Part shown: positions 39,976-52,490 of the stretch, piece after piece | Position numbering within the stretch: position 1 is the first letter of the stretch | Layout of the letters: each line of letters starts with the position of its first letter | NCBI GenBank assembly: GCA_008360975.2 | Contig: CM039202.1 | Coordinates: 1,117,345-1,181,344, forward strand | Length of the DNA: 64,000 nucleotides | DNA from: Lichenostomus cassidix | Taxonomy: Eukaryota; Chordata; Aves; Passeriformes; Meliphagidae | Direction: 5' to 3' | The notes under the pieces: generated by a model | The model's database searches: none | What the model was told of the DNA's origin: nothing | What the model saw: the letters and a program-made list of their open reading frames with translations, nothing else | Program-made: the position numbers and the translations under genes

Positions 39976-40814
39976 CAATCCAGAGCAGTGACCTGGCAGT
40001 GTCCCCCGGCTGCTGCTCTCCCTCTCCTGCTCCTGCCTGGGGACACCTCTTTAGTGTCCCTCTGCTCTGTCAGTGGGGACTTTGTGGCTCTGCCACCCCC
40101 ACCCCGTTCTGGGACCCCCCAGGGCTCGGGGCTGGAGGGGTTTGGTGGCCACAGCACAAATCTGAGGTGTTTTTGGCTTCCCCACTAGCTGGGTGATAAA
40201 CCCAAAGCTCTCCCCAAACCCCCCACAGGCACAGCAGGGAGGAGATTTTGGATCCCCCCAGTTCCCCTCAGGTAAAAAGCCCCAAATTTCCCTTCCCCTG
40301 CGGGTCAGGGTAACCATGGCAACCCCTGGCTCAGCATCCTGCGGCACAGGGAGCTGAAGAGTTCCGGATTTGTCCATTTGCCGCTGGCTGCTGATTGCCG
40401 CTCTCGGGCAGGTAGAGCCCGGGCGGGCCGGGCGGTGATTACCGTGCCGAGATGGATGCATTGCTATAGTTACTGGCCGCGCTCTCCCGGCCTGATGGGG
40501 ACTCAGCTCCTCTTCAGATGGAAATGCAGCGCCGGGAATGGCAGCGCGGCTGAGAGGGGATTCATCCTGCTGGAGCTGAGAGGGGAAATGGGGTGGGCAA
40601 GTGGCTGAGTCAGTGGGGTCAGAGCAGGAATGGGGGGATGAGGAGGGGGAGCAGTGCTGGCACGGCTCTGGTGTTTTTCCAGGCCTGAAATCCCTGGCAC
40701 GGGTTGGTACTGCCTGGGAGCCTCCAGAAAATAAAGCCAAAGCCACCAAACCCCGGCAAGGATGAGGAGCTGGGAGAGGAGGGGTTAGGGGGGATGAGGG
40801 GGAGGAATTCTTTA

Positions 40815-41005
40815 GGCAGAGGGTGGGGAGGGGATGGGATGGAATTCCCAGAGGAGCTGTGGCTGCTCCTGGATCCCTGGAGTGTCCAAGGCCAGGCTGG
40901 GATAACCTGGGATGCTGGGAGGTGTCCCTGCCCAGGGCAGGGGTGACACTGGAAGGGCTTTAAAATCCCTCCCAACCCAAACCATTCTGGGATTCTGTGG
41001 ACAAA
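40815..41005 (+). mobile_element. CR1 LINE 3' fragment
   Basis: GGAATTCCCAGAGGAGCTGT, CTCCTGGATCCCTGGAGTGT, GTGTCCCTGCCCAGGGCAGG and CAACCCAAACCATTCTGGGA, sense orientation, well preserved. Confidence 0.8.
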
Positions 41006-41339
41006 ACAACACCAAAAACACCAAATCCCCCTCGGATCTGAGCAGGATCCTGCATCCCTCATCCAGCACCCCAAACCGGGAGCAGGGACATTGTCCCACC
41101 TCAGAGATGGGCACTGCAAACGGAATGTCAACATCAGCGGTGGCCCAGGACGGCTGGAGGTGCTGTGATGACCCCGCAGAGGCAAACCCACCCTGCCCAG
41201 GGATCAGGGCTGGGATCTGGAGCCTCCCAGACGGAATTTGGGATGAGGACTCCGAGCATCCCTCACTCCCCCCTCCCTGCGGCGTTCGAACACCCCTAAC
41301 CCCAGCCGGTTAAAAGGGGGTTGATTCCTTTCAGCCTGA

Positions 41340-41710
41340 GTGCAGCCAGGGTAATTTAGTAGAAAAATGTCATGCTAATGCAATTCCAAGTTCAAATGAT
41401 CTTCCATTTGGAGAGGGGAAGGAGAAGGTGTGTGCAGGCAGAATGCTAAACCCCGCCGCTCTCGCAGGAGCAGCAGCTCGGGGGGAGACATAAGTCACAT
41501 GAAATCCTGCGAGTGAGACAGAAAAATGAATAAAAACTCTCCCCGAGCCACCATTAGCATTGCTGGGGGGCAAACCCAGCCTGGAACAAGTGTAGCGGCA
41601 GGCAGGAGCGGTGTCGGCGAGGAGAAGGTGGCATGAAATTACAATAACGCGGAAATAATGAGAAAAAGTTATCAGCGAGACGGGTTTCCTATTAAAATGG
41701 GAATGCTGCA
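41340..41710. promoter_or_regulatory. Candidate conserved non-coding block
   Basis: AT-rich, unique sequence with TCATGCTAATGCAATTCC at 41370-41387 (octamer-like), CACCATTAGCATTGCT near 41550, AATTACAATAACGCGG near 41637 and AGTTATCAGCGAG near 41668. Function inferred only from composition and motifs. Confidence 0.35.
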
Positions 41711-41937
41711 GCCCAGGTGCTCCTGCCCCGCTCCTTCCCCATCCCTGCCGATGCTCTGGGAGCTCTCGACTCGAGAGGGGAGGGAAGGAGAGATGGAGAG
41801 GAGCTCTGGATCTTCTGCCAGGGCTCTCTGGGGACTCTCTGGTGGATATTTTGGGTGGCTGAGGATGTTTGGGATGGGAAGCCCCTGGAATGACTCCCTG
41901 AGCTTCTGTTCTGTCCCTTTGCGTGATCAAACCTCAG

Positions 41938-42013
41938 GGAGGAAGGAAGGAAGGAAGGAAGGAAGGAAGGAAGGAAGGAAGGAAGGAAGGAAGGAAGGAA
42001 GGAAGGAAGGAAG
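41938..42013. repeat. (GGAA)n microsatellite
   Basis: About 18 perfect GGAA tetramers in a row. Confidence 0.98.
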
Positions 42014-43377
42014 ATTGATTTTGCTTTACGCTCTCAGCTCTCAGAGCACGACTCAGTTGAGGAGCAGATGAATGAAAAAATGACGCAAAAATAAGAATAT
42101 TTGATGTAAATGGGCCTTGCCCCCCATTTCCTGTGCCCTGACCCCGCTGTGACCGCGTTTGGGGGGAGCTGCATCCAGGGGAGGCTCAGAAAAACCTGCA
42201 AATTCTGCCTTCAATTCAGTCCTTTTTAATCTTGCCAAACTGCTTGAATCCCTCTGGGATCGCTCAGCCCCTGCAGGAGCAAAAGAATATTTCCTGATGG
42301 CTCCTATTGTTCCTCTGCCCGTGGCTGCTGTCACCACCAGCGGTGACACAGAGCCAGCCAGGCAGGAGCTTTTCCAGCTGCTTTTCACGTCCCTGCTTTC
42401 CCTGCTCCTCAGCCCCGAGCTGGGCATTGTCACACCGCCTAAGCCGGGTGTTGTTCCGGATTTGTGTCGCGGGGGTGGCGGGGAGGAGCTGTCCCCACAC
42501 CCAGGGGACATCACAGCCCTGCTGGGACAGCTTCGGAGGGAAGGAGCCTCTGGAGAGCTCTGAGCGCCCAGCTGTGCTGCAGATGTGGAAAGGAGGAGCT
42601 CAGGCCTTTGGTCAGGAAAATATCCCAGAGCATTCCCAGCTCAGGGAACCCAAAGGCAGGGATGCTTCCCAAAATGGGGCTTGGCTTTAGGTTGGGAGAA
42701 ATTTGGGGAAATCTTGTCCAGAAGCACAGCGCCCCAGCCCCTGGCCGGGAGCAGAATGGGGATTTTGGGAATAAACCATCATATTTTGGGGACAAACCAC
42801 CTGCTAGGGAGGCTGGCCCGGCCCGGGAGGAGCAGGGAATGTCGCCGCGGCAGATTTACAGGATGTTTAACAGCTCTGCCCATCCCCGGGGAGCTTTCTT
42901 GGCTGCTCCTTGGATAACTCAAGCTGTTCGGGAGCCCCGAGCTCGTGCCAAGGCCATTAATGCCCTCCGAGGATTAATTAGGGGATGTTCTCCCCATTTC
43001 TGAGCGGGTTTGTTGTGGGAAAACTCCTCCGATGGCTCCTGGCTGAAGGAGAGGGGAAAAAACAGCATTAAAGTGCTGCAGATCCCTGCTGGGGGTGTGC
43101 AGGGGGAATGAGGGAGGAAATCCAGGCCTGGAAATGCTGGATGGGGGGAAAATAATAATAATAATTTACTCCTTTAGCTGAAATTCACGGAAAAGCAGAA
43201 TTTAACAGCTCGGCTCAGGTGGTGCCAGAGGATCCTAAAGCACTTTGTGGGCAGAGCTGGGGATTCTGCTCCTGCAGCTCCCTAAATCCCAAATAACTCC
43301 TCGGCATTGGGGATTGGATCAGCAGCTGCAGTGACAGGGATTTCGGCAGAGCGGCAGCGGCTCTGTGCTGATCACAG

Positions 43378-43522
43378 GGATTGATTGATCACTTCCCACG
43401 GGGATTTATTGATCAGTTCCCACGGGGATTGACTGATCACTTCCCACGGGGATTGACTGATCACTTCCCACGAGGATTGACTGATCATTTCCCACGGGGA
43501 TTTATTGATCACTTCCCACAGG
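43378..43522. repeat. 24-bp minisatellite
   Basis: Six copies containing GATCACTTCCCACGGGGATT. Confidence 0.95.
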
Positions 43523-44039
43523 AAGCAATTCCTTAGGGGAAAACTGCCTCGGAGGTTTGGTCTCATCCTGACATTTCTGCCCCCAATTCCCGAGCCTTTG
43601 GGGTGATTTATAACCACAGAACCATCTCGGTGCCAGCCAAGGCTTCGGAGGGAAATAAACCATGGCTGTGGGTGACAGCCGGTGACAGCTGGGGCAGTTT
43701 GTCACCGCAGGGCGAGGCCACCCCTCCTGGAGCAGCACCGAGCTGCGTCCCCAGCCTGGAAATGTGGATATTTCCTGGCTGGAATTCTCTCCTGCTTTGG
43801 GTGAACAGCAGTTTTGCTGCGGAGGGAGGAGGGATTGGTGTTTCCCTGCCTTTTCCTCCCTCCCCTCTCCATCCTGCACGTTGGGATCCTGATTTTCCTT
43901 CACGCCTGTTATCTCCACAAGTTCCTGGGCAGAATCCACAAGCAGTGGGATTATGGATTCCTCCTGCCGGGAGAGAAGTTTTTGTGGGTTTTTTGGTGTT
44001 TTTTTTTTTTTTTTAATGAGGCTTTTATTCCTTCGATAA

Positions 44040-44300
44040 CAAACTAAACCCACATTTTTGCTTCTGCTCACTCCTTGCCCTTGAATTGCCCCCTTTTCAC
44101 CTGAGTGGAATTTTCACTGGAGGTGTTTAATGCCCCTCTAATCCCCGCATTCCCAGGGGGGCACAAAAGCAGCTTTATGAACCCTTAAATCCGGCAAGAT
44201 AAAGTGCATTTTTATTATTCCCGTTGATATGAAAGTCCGGAAAAAAAAGCTTCCTAATGTGGAGCAGTCAATAACAAATTTGCCTAATAGTGCCACTTAT
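44040..44300. promoter_or_regulatory. Candidate conserved non-coding block
   Basis: Unique AT-rich sequence with GCAAGATAAAGTGCATTTTT near 44193, TTCACCTGAG near 44096 and CAATAACAAATTTGCC near 44269. No coding potential. Confidence 0.3.
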
Positions 44301-44717
44301 GGAAAAGCACTTGGGAAGGGATCTGCTGGGATGGGGAGGTGGGAATGTCCCGCGGGGGTCTCAGGGGGGTGAGACCCCCCAGCCCAGCGGGTTCAGCTCC
44401 CCAGCACCCCTGTTGTTCTGGGGAATCGTTTGGAGAGGGATGAGGGATGGATTTATCCACAGGGATGGGCTGTGGGGTTTTGGGGGGAATGAGGAATTCA
44501 AAGCTGTGGCTGTGTGTCACTGCCACCCTGGGAAGGCACCGAGCGGGGCTGGGGGACACCGGAACATCTGGGGGGGCTTTTCCCACCCCACATTTGTGCC
44601 TCACTGTCCCCAACCCCATCTGAGGGTTTTTCATTCCCGGGAAAACCTCCCTGAGGCTGCTGGCGCCTGCATTTCCTGGGCGTGTGGGCAACCTTTGGAT
44701 CAAAGAGGCCGGCCGGG

Positions 44718-44908
44718 GGTCACCCGGGGGGTCTGGAGTCACCCAGCGGGGTCTGAGGGTCACCCAGCGGGGTCTGGGGGTCACCCGGGGGGTCTGGGGG
44801 TCACCCAGCGGGGTCTGAGGGTCACCCAGCGGGGTCTGAGGGTCACCCGGGGGCTCTGGGGGTCACCCAGCGGGGTCTGAGGGTCACCCAGGGGCTCTGG
44901 GGGTCACA
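44718..44908. repeat. 20-21-bp minisatellite
   Basis: About nine copies of GGGGTCTGAGGGTCACCCAG with GGGGGTCTGG variants. Confidence 0.95.
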
Positions 44909-45144
44909 GTGGCCTCAATGCCGGCCAGAGCAGAGCCCTTGTTCTCCACCCCTCAGGCCACCTCCATCTCCTCTCCCTCTGCCCTACCGCCTGCCCTTCC
45001 CTGCATTTTGCTCCTCCCGGGTCATGCCCCGCCGGGCAGAGCCTTTCCGGGGGTCTCTGGGGAGAGCTGGCTCTTGGCCTGAGGGTCGCTGGTTTTTTTG
45101 GGACTCGGGGCTGTGCGGAACGCCGGGATGGGCGGGCGGGAGCA

Positions 45145-45158
45145 GCGCTAGATGGCAG
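45145..45158 (+). promoter_or_regulatory. CTCF-like core motif
   Basis: GCGCTAGATGGCAG agrees with the CTCF core consensus at 12 of 14 positions, in CpG-rich context. Occupancy unknown. Confidence 0.35.
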
Positions 45159-45589
45159 GAGTCAGTCGCGCACAGGGAGGGATGAGCTCCGTCCGCCCCT
45201 GCACTCCGCTCCGGGGTGGAATTCTGCCAGCTCGCTGCGAGGATGCGCTTTAGAGGCCAAAATCCCTCCTCCAGCCAGATTCAGGGCTCTGCATCCCGCC
45301 TTTCCCTCAATCCCGGCGCGTCCTGCTGCAGGATGGTGGGATTTGGGAGGCTTTACCAGCCAGGGTTGGATCCACGCGGTGAATCCTGGCTCGGATCGGG
45401 ACGTGCTCGGGCTGCTGGCTGGGCTGGGCATGGCTGGGAGTCTGGGATTTCTCCGGGAGATGTTTTTGCCCAGAGCTGTGGCTGGGAATCCCTGGGGAGC
45501 ATCACCCGGGCATTCCCGAGGGCTGGAAGAACACGGATATTCACAGCCCGACCTCCACTGAGTTGTCACTGCAGCTGCCCGAAGAATTC

Positions 45590-45862
45590 CCTCGCCTGGG
45601 GAATCAATCCTTCCCACTGCAAGATTCCCTTGCTCAGGGAATCAATCCTCCCCATCCAAGAAATTCCCTTCCCTGGGGAATCAATCCTCCCCATCCAAGA
45701 AATTCCCTTCCGTGGGGAATCAATCCTCTTCATCCAAGAGCTTCCCTTCCTTGGGGAATCAATCCTCCCACTCCAAGAACTTCCCTTGCTCAGGGAATCA
45801 ATTCTCCCCATCCAAGAACTCCCCTTGCTCAGGGAATCAATCCTCCCCATCCAGGCGGGAGG
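45590..45862. repeat. Approx. 37-38-bp minisatellite
   Basis: Seven copies sharing GGGAATCAATCCTCCCCATC and CCAAGAA(A/C)TTCCCTT. Confidence 0.95.
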
Positions 45863-47994
45863 AAAGCCAGGAGCTGGAGGAGCTGAGCGTGTTTGAAGCA
45901 TCTCCAGCCTCTTCCCTTCCCTTCCCATCCCCGCACAGCCAAACATCCATTTCAGAGCGGCGCAGGGAAATGTTTGCATCGCTCTGAGTCTTGTTAGAAC
46001 TTCTATCCGGCTGAGGCTCGGCTTTTAGGGCTGCTGGCAGCAGCTGTCACTTATCCCAGCCCTAATGGAGCTCCCTCCGGAGCCCGAGCGCCGCTGCCGG
46101 AGCTCTCCGTGCTGCGTGTGATATTATCGGGCCTCGGAGCCGGGAGAGAGGCAGCTGATGCAAAATCAATCCCTGGAACACCTGAAAGACAGAGAAGATT
46201 GGTGCCAAATGTTGTAGCAACAACAGAAGAAACGATTCTGCCTCCGACTCCCCGCCTTGGGAATCTCGGCTGGGATGGAGATGAGGAGTGGCTGCGATTG
46301 GAGGATGGGGGAAGCAGGGAGAGGGATGGCAGCGGGTTGGGCTGGGGTTTGGGCAGAACGAACACCACCGAGCTGCTCCGGGGAGCTGAGATCCCGCCGG
46401 GATGGCAGCAGGCAGGGATTGCTCCTTTGATCTCGGCACAACCGCGGGGATCGCAGGGATCTGATCCTGCCTCTCCTCCAGGAGCCAGGGGGGATATCCC
46501 AGTGCTCCCAGTTCGGGCTCAGAGCCCTGCTCTGCCCCTTCTGGATGCTGTCTGTTGGGGATGATAAAACAAGACATTCCCAGTTGAGCAAGAAACATCC
46601 ACCAGTCAAAGCAGCGTCAACTTCCATCGCTCCAAACTCCTCCCAAATCCCAGATTTTGTACCAGGGGCTAAACCAACACCTGACCTGACCCAGCCATCC
46701 CTTCCAGCCTCCCCCGAACCTCCTGCGTGCTGATGGGAAGCAAAGCCAGGAGGGTTTGAAACCCTCTGAGGATGGAGATAACACATGGAAAAGCCTGAGG
46801 GATGGGATTAACCCGATAGGAATCACACTGCGGATTGGGGATTATCCTCACTGCTGAGGGGGAGTTGGTTCCCTTTCCTCTGGAAAGGAATTGTTCCCAC
46901 CACAGACTCTGATCCTGCTGTTTCCTCGTGAACCTGGAAGCTCCGTGTGCTGCTGTGGGTGATGGCAAAACAGGGAACAGCCTTGGAATGACTCATTTCA
47001 CACCAAATTTTATCTCCTGGTGACTCCCAGCCCTAAAGGTCCTCCCTGTGCAAGGTGGATCTGGAGATTCCCAGCCGGATCAGGGATTTGGGGATGCAGC
47101 TGCCCTCGGTCTGGCACCGTGCCAGAGGGGACTGCACAACATCTGGGCAGGGCAGGACGTGCAGCCAGCTGCTCCCTGCCGGAACATCTGGCCTTGGCCC
47201 TGGAAATCTCCCCCTCTGCATCTGGGAAGTGCAGCACAACTCCTCCACGTGGACAAGGAGCTTTCACCCCTCTCTAGCTCCAGGGATGCACTGAAAGACC
47301 CTGAAATTAGGAAATATTGCTGGAGACTCATTGTCCAGCTGCATTTTTATCCATGCCCAGGGGGAGATAAAGGTGGATTTTTATCTCAGGGTTTTTATCG
47401 CAGGATTTTTGTGGATGGGGGATGCAGTCCCATCCCTCCGAACCCATCTCCATCCCGCTGGGCTGGGCAGGGTCCTGACACCGGGGTTGAGAAGAGCCGG
47501 AAAGGAGGGGAAATGTCTCTGCCTGGAGCTCCCGGAGCAGGGAAAAGCCGCAGCCCGGGTTAATGACCGAGGTTGGGCATTGCCAGAACATCCCCGGCTG
47601 GGGAGAGCTCTTGAGGAGCGCCGTGATTTCTGCGCGCAGCACTCAGAGAACAAAACAGCTCCCCGGAGCGGGCTGAGCGAGCAGAATTGTCTTCTGAAGG
47701 GAAGTCAGAGAGCCAGAGGGCTCTGGAAGGGCGGCGCGGAGGCTTTGGATGTTTTCCTTCCCTTTTCAAATAAAGATGATGTTTACTGCTCGCCTCCTCT
47801 GCCTCGCCCATGCAGAACAGATGTCGCCGTGCCTAAGGCCACCAGGCTACACCAACTGTGCTTCTGGGGGCTCTGAGGGGAGTCGGGGGGCGGCTGCAGC
47901 CCCAAAAACGGGTGGAGAGTAGGACTGGGAGGTGGGGAAAGGCTGGCCGGGGATCGGTGGGGTTTGAGCACGGTGAGGGTGAGGGAGTGAAGGA

Positions 47995-48120
47995 GAATCC
48001 TGGCACGGTGGGGTTGGAAGGAACCTCAAGGATCATCTCATCCCATCCCCTCCCACCAGCCCAGGTTGCCCCAAGGCGGCCTCGGGCACTTCCAGGGATG
48101 GGGCACGCCTGGCCCTGGCT
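47995..48120 (-). mobile_element. CR1 LINE 3' fragment
   Basis: TGGGGTTGGAAGGAACCTCA, AGGATCATCTCATCCCATCC, CCCAGGTTGCCCCAAGG and GGGCACTTCCAGGGATGGGG in reverse-complement orientation. Confidence 0.75.
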
Positions 48121-48169
48121 GTCCCCTGGCCGATGTCACCGTGTCACCCCTCAGCCGGGAGGGAGCATG

Positions 48170-48620
48170 CCGCTCTGCCCTCTCGCTGCTCGCTTCGCAC
48201 GGCGCTCGGAGCAGCCGAATAAAAGCCGCCGCTGCTCTGATTGACTCCCAGATCAATTAAAGCCGCGCGCGGACAGATGGAGGGCTCGGATCCTGAATTT
48301 TCCCCCCGATCTCCTCCTCTCTGGCTCTCCAGGGGCCTTTCAGGTTAATTGCCCTGATCTCTCGCTGCCTTTTTGCGCCGATCCTCAAGGACTGTCTGGC
48401 AAACGCTGCCCTCGGCGGGCGCTGAATCCGGGCCGGGAGGAGGAGGAGGAGGGAGGGAGAATTGATTTGCTCCATCAGGCAGCAGCAGCAGTTGCTGCCA
48501 CTGTTTAATTCTCAGTTCAGGCCCCGTGGAGAATGCAAACGGCTCCGCTGCTCGGCCAATTTACAGCTCTGACAAGCTGCTAAACAACATCTTTGTTAGC
48601 GCCGGGCGGCCCGGGGCGCT
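48170..48620. promoter_or_regulatory. Candidate regulatory block, CpG-rich
   Basis: Unique sequence mixing CpG-rich parts (48590-48630) with CAGATCAATTAAAGCC near 48250 and GGTTAATTGCCC near 48342. It ends at CGGGGGACAG/GTGAGG, a donor-like string on the plus strand. It could be a non-coding exon of an unannotated transcript or an enhancer. Confidence 0.3.
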
Positions 48621-48638
48621 CCGCGGGGGACAGGTGAG

Positions 48639-48675
48639 GAGAGGAGGAGGAGGAGGAGGAGGAGGAGGAGGAGGA
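48639..48675. repeat. (GGA)n microsatellite
   Basis: About 12 GGA triplets. Confidence 0.95.
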
Positions 48676-49994
48676 TGCGGTTTCTATCGGGCGCCGATTG
48701 CTGCACATCCCTCTGATCCCTCTGCCTGTCCCGAGCAGCCCCTTCTGCCTCCAGAGCCCGTCCTGCCCTGCGCAGGGATTTTGGGAGAGGCCGAGGGGTG
48801 GAAGTTGGTCTCGGATGTGCTGGGAGGTTGTGATAAACGAGAGGAGGATCAGACACTGAGCACCAGCACGATTCTGGGAGTGAGCCCATGGAATGGCCAG
48901 GGCTGGGCAAGACCCAGGTTTGGGTCACTCCTTCGGGATTTGGAGCTTTGGGGGAGAATGTGGATCCTCAGCTCAAGGAGGAATCATCCCAACCCCACCC
49001 AGGGGACGAGGAGGGAGCAGCTGGGGACTCATGCCTCACTCAGGGCTGATTTTGAGACATTTCACCCGAATTTTTCACACAAACCCCTTTTGTTCTGAGG
49101 CTCCAGCACAGCCCCTCCTGGCCCGGGAGCATCCAGGCCCGGCAGAGTCTCTGCTAATCTGCTCAGGCTGCACTGATCCCAGGCTGCAATCAGGGCCTGA
49201 TACCGAGTTTAATTATCTCCCCAGTAATGACAAATCAATTCTTGGTGCTGCTGTGAGGAGGATCCACCTGTTCCGAGAAGCACCAAAATTCCCCTGCAGC
49301 AAGGCAGCCGCAGGAGTGGGGAAGAATCCACTCAAGAGACAGTGAATTAATGGATCCTCATCCTGCTGGTGGTGCAAGAAACAAACCCAGAGTCCTTCTT
49401 GGGGTTCATTAAGAGATTTTATTAGGAGATTTTTCTTCTCTTTACATCTTTTTTCAGCCTTTTTTTTTTTGCCAAGAGCCTGGCTGGGAAGCAAGGTTTG
49501 TGCTGGAGAGGTTTTTGGGGGTCACCTCTTGTCCCCCAGCCTCCCCCTGCCCCTTTCTGGGCTCTGATTCCCGCCGTGCCATTCGGGTGCCAGGTGGGCA
49601 CCGTTGTTTGGTGACATCATTCCTGCTGACAGCGCTGATGGGACTTTTCATCGAGCAATTAAACAAAACAAAAAAGAAACCCAACAGAAAAGGGCGCAGC
49701 TTGTTCCGGAACACAAAGGCAGCAGCCGGCATAAATTAACGTGTGAGTTTTGGAGTGTTTACTCCAACCCTTCCCAGGGGAGATCATTAGGCTGTTTCTG
49801 GGCTGCCACCAGGTGCCAGGAGATGCTGCCACATCCCCTTCTCTCGGCCGGACCTGCTGGATCAATCCAGGGAATTCGGGAAAATCTGATTTCTGTTCCA
49901 CGCTGAGTCCAGGATCTGTGATTTCCGAGTGGATTGGATCTTATTGATCCCCAGTGATCCCAATGAGCTGCCTGGGAGCAGTTTGATCTGATGG

Positions 49995-50305
49995 GGAATT
50001 GGGATCAAGGCTGGAGCAGTTTGTTCTGGTCAGGAATTGGGATCAAGGCTGGAGCAGTTTGTTCTGGTCAGGAATTGGGATCAAGGCTGGAGCAGTTTGT
50101 TCTGATGGGAAATTGGGATCAAGGCTGGAATGGTTTGTTCTGGTCAGGAATTGGGATCAAGGCTGGAGCAGTTTGATCTGACCAGGATTTGGGATCAAGG
50201 CTGGAGCAGATTGTTCTGATCAAGAATTGGGATCAAGGTTGGAGCAGTTTGATCTTATTGGGAATTGGGATCAAGGCTGGAACGGTTTGATCTGATTAGG
50301 AATTG
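49995..50305. repeat. 38-bp minisatellite
   Basis: About eight copies of a unit containing GAATTGGGATCAAGGCTGG and GAGCAGTTTGTTCTG; spacing between the first copies is 38 bases. Confidence 0.95.
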
Positions 50306-50684
50306 ATCCTGGCATAGGGAATGGATGCAAACAAGTCGGGTCGCCTTGCTTTGATAAATAACCTCTCGCTGCTCCCCCGGGATGGATTTGGGGCATTTTC
50401 CCACCCCAGGCTCTGGGCTGGAGCATCAGAAGACAGATTTGGGCCTTGATTCCCCTTTTCTCTCAGTTTTTGATGGGCAAACTCCCTCCTGGCTCGTTCT
50501 GAGCTGCCTGGATTTTGTGGTTGGTTTCTGATTCCCATTTTTGTCATGGGATTTGATTTTCCTCTTAGGACTGACCTGGAGCTGCTGTTCCCACAAACCA
50601 GAGGGGATTCAGTGACCCTTGGGGTGACCTGGGGAGTGGGAATTCTGCTGGAAATGGATTCAGTCCATGCCTGCATCCCCTGGT

Positions 50685-50850
50685 CATGGAATCCTGGAAT
50701 GGTTTGGGTTTGGGAAGAACCTCAAATCCCATCCAGGGACACTTTCCACCATCCCAGGCTGCTCCAACCTGGCCTTGGACACCTCCAGGCATCCAGGGGC
50801 AGCACAGCTCCTCGGGAAAACCCATTCCCAGAGAGATCCTTCACAGGGTT
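50685..50850 (-). mobile_element. CR1 LINE 3' fragment
   Basis: ATGGAATCCTGGAATGGTTT, CACCATCCCAGGCTGCTCCA, CCTGGCCTTGGACACCTCC and AGCACAGCTCCTCGGG in reverse-complement orientation. Confidence 0.8.
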
Positions 50851-51417
50851 AAACCTTGAGGCAGGAGGGATCTGACTGCAAAAAGCCAAGTGGTTCTCAG
50901 GATTTTTTTTTTTTTTTTTTTAATTACCGTCCTCCAGCACATTTTAATTTGAGGCATCAAAGGCAGGAGACAAAGCCGTGCGAATCTGGTGGTGGCCGGG
51001 TGTCTGTCTGTCATCCTCAGCCTTTGCTGGGGACAAACAAACCCCCTCGGCTTTGTTCTCTGCCCGTGGTTTGTTCCATGCATTAATTTCTCCTCTAAAA
51101 TTAAAAAAAAAAATCTAAAAAAAAAAAAATCTGCGAGATTTGGCGCTTTGCAGAAGGGAGAGAAAAAAAAAAAAAGCGCTGTTAAGGGGATTAAAAAGAA
51201 AATACCTCCATTCTTTCAACTAAATTACAAAGCGCTCGTGCTGCTTTGTACCTGGGAGCGGGAGGAGAGCAGCGGTTTGGTTTCAGAGGCAGGCTGGGTG
51301 TGGAGATGAAATGGCCGAGCTGGCTGCAAAGGCAGCGCCGAGAGCTGGGGACAAGGCAGGGACACTGCGGTGTCACCGCCGGGTGTGGCTGTCTGCCCCT
51401 GGCAGGGCAGGACTGCG

Positions 51418-51660
51418 GGATGGAATCATGGAATCATGGAATCATGGAATCATGGAATCCCCCAGGCTGGAAAAGAGCTCCGAGGTCACCCTGTGACCCC
51501 CAGCTTGTCCCCAGCCCGGAGCACTGAGTGCCACATCCAGGGCTGGCGACTCCAAACCTCCCTGGGCGATGGTCAACAGCTTTTTCCCATGGAGAAATTC
51601 CTGCTGATGTCCAACCTGAGCCTCCCCTGGCATATTTGAGACTGTTTTTTCTTGTCCTGG
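51418..51660 (-). mobile_element. CR1 LINE 3' fragment, longer copy
   Basis: Begins with four ATGGAATC octamers, the characteristic CR1 terminal repeat. It continues with CACTGAGTGCCACATCCAGG, TGATGTCCAACCTGAGCCTC and CCCTGGCATATTTGAGAC, all diagnostic of the avian CR1 3' region read in reverse. Confidence 0.85.
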
Positions 51661-52339
51661 GGAAATCAGCAGATCCAACCCCAAAAACGGAGGTGCTGAC
51701 CTGCCCTTCTGCCCCCCTGCATCCCCTGCCAGAGCCTAGAACTTTCCTTTGCTCTCCCGAGCCTCTCCAGAGGCCAGGATGTGGCTTTTCCAGATCCTTT
51801 CCCCAGAAACACGGAGCAGCCTTTCCCGGGAAGAGGCAGAGCGCGAGTTGGGATTGGAAGCGCCGCTGGAATTCCGCCAGCGCGGGAATGGATCATCCCT
51901 TTATCGCTGTCAAGGTGCTCCTGAGCGCCTCCATCCATCATTCCCCGGCTTTCCCGAGCCGCAGGGAGCGCCCAGGTGCCAATCTGCCTCCCGGAGCCTC
52001 TCCGCCTGTCTCTTCCTGCGCTGCGCCTCGCTTTCCTCCCTCCCCGTCTGTTCTAGTGTCGCCTTAACGAGCGCTGGTGGCGGAGGGGACAGTGACAGTG
52101 ACAGCACGGCCGATTAACCGGAATTACCGGGCAGGTGTCCTCCCGCACCGAGCCGAGGCGATCCCGGCGATAAATGGGATTCCAGCGGAGCGGCTGTGTC
52201 CATAAAAGTGCCCCGCAGCCGAGAGGGGATTTGGGATCTCGGGGGGAAGGCAGGATTGGAGCGTCGCACGTGGGATGTGCTGGAAAATTCTGCTTTAATG
52301 GCTTTGAGCCGAAAGAGGGGAGATTCAGGTGGGATGTTG

Positions 52340-52490
52340 GGGAGGAATGGAATTCCCAGAGGAGATCTGGCTGCCCCTGGACGTGTCCAAGGCCAGGTTG
52401 GCACAACCTGGGACAGTGGAAGGTGTCCCTGGGGTGGCACTGGATGGGCTTTGAGGTCCTTCCCGCCCAAACCAGCCTGGGATAAAATGC
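52340..52490 (+). mobile_element. CR1 LINE 3' fragment
   Basis: GGAATTCCCAGAGGAGATCT, CCAAGGCCAGGTTGGCACAA, GGGACAGTGGAAGGTGTCCC and GGCACTGGATGGGCTTTGAG. Confidence 0.8.

Larger units (their letters stand above)
31800..45000. other. Non-coding region with repeats, no gene seen
   Basis: Apart from the repeats, CR1 pieces and candidate regulatory blocks listed inside it, I see no exon with protein similarity, no RNA gene and no long retroelement. Long frames here come from tandem repeats or high GC. Confidence 0.5.

Noticed and set aside
43378..50305. Regular repeats that might be read as CRISPR-like arrays
   Set aside because: The units are in direct tandem without unique spacers, and the genome is a vertebrate nuclear one.
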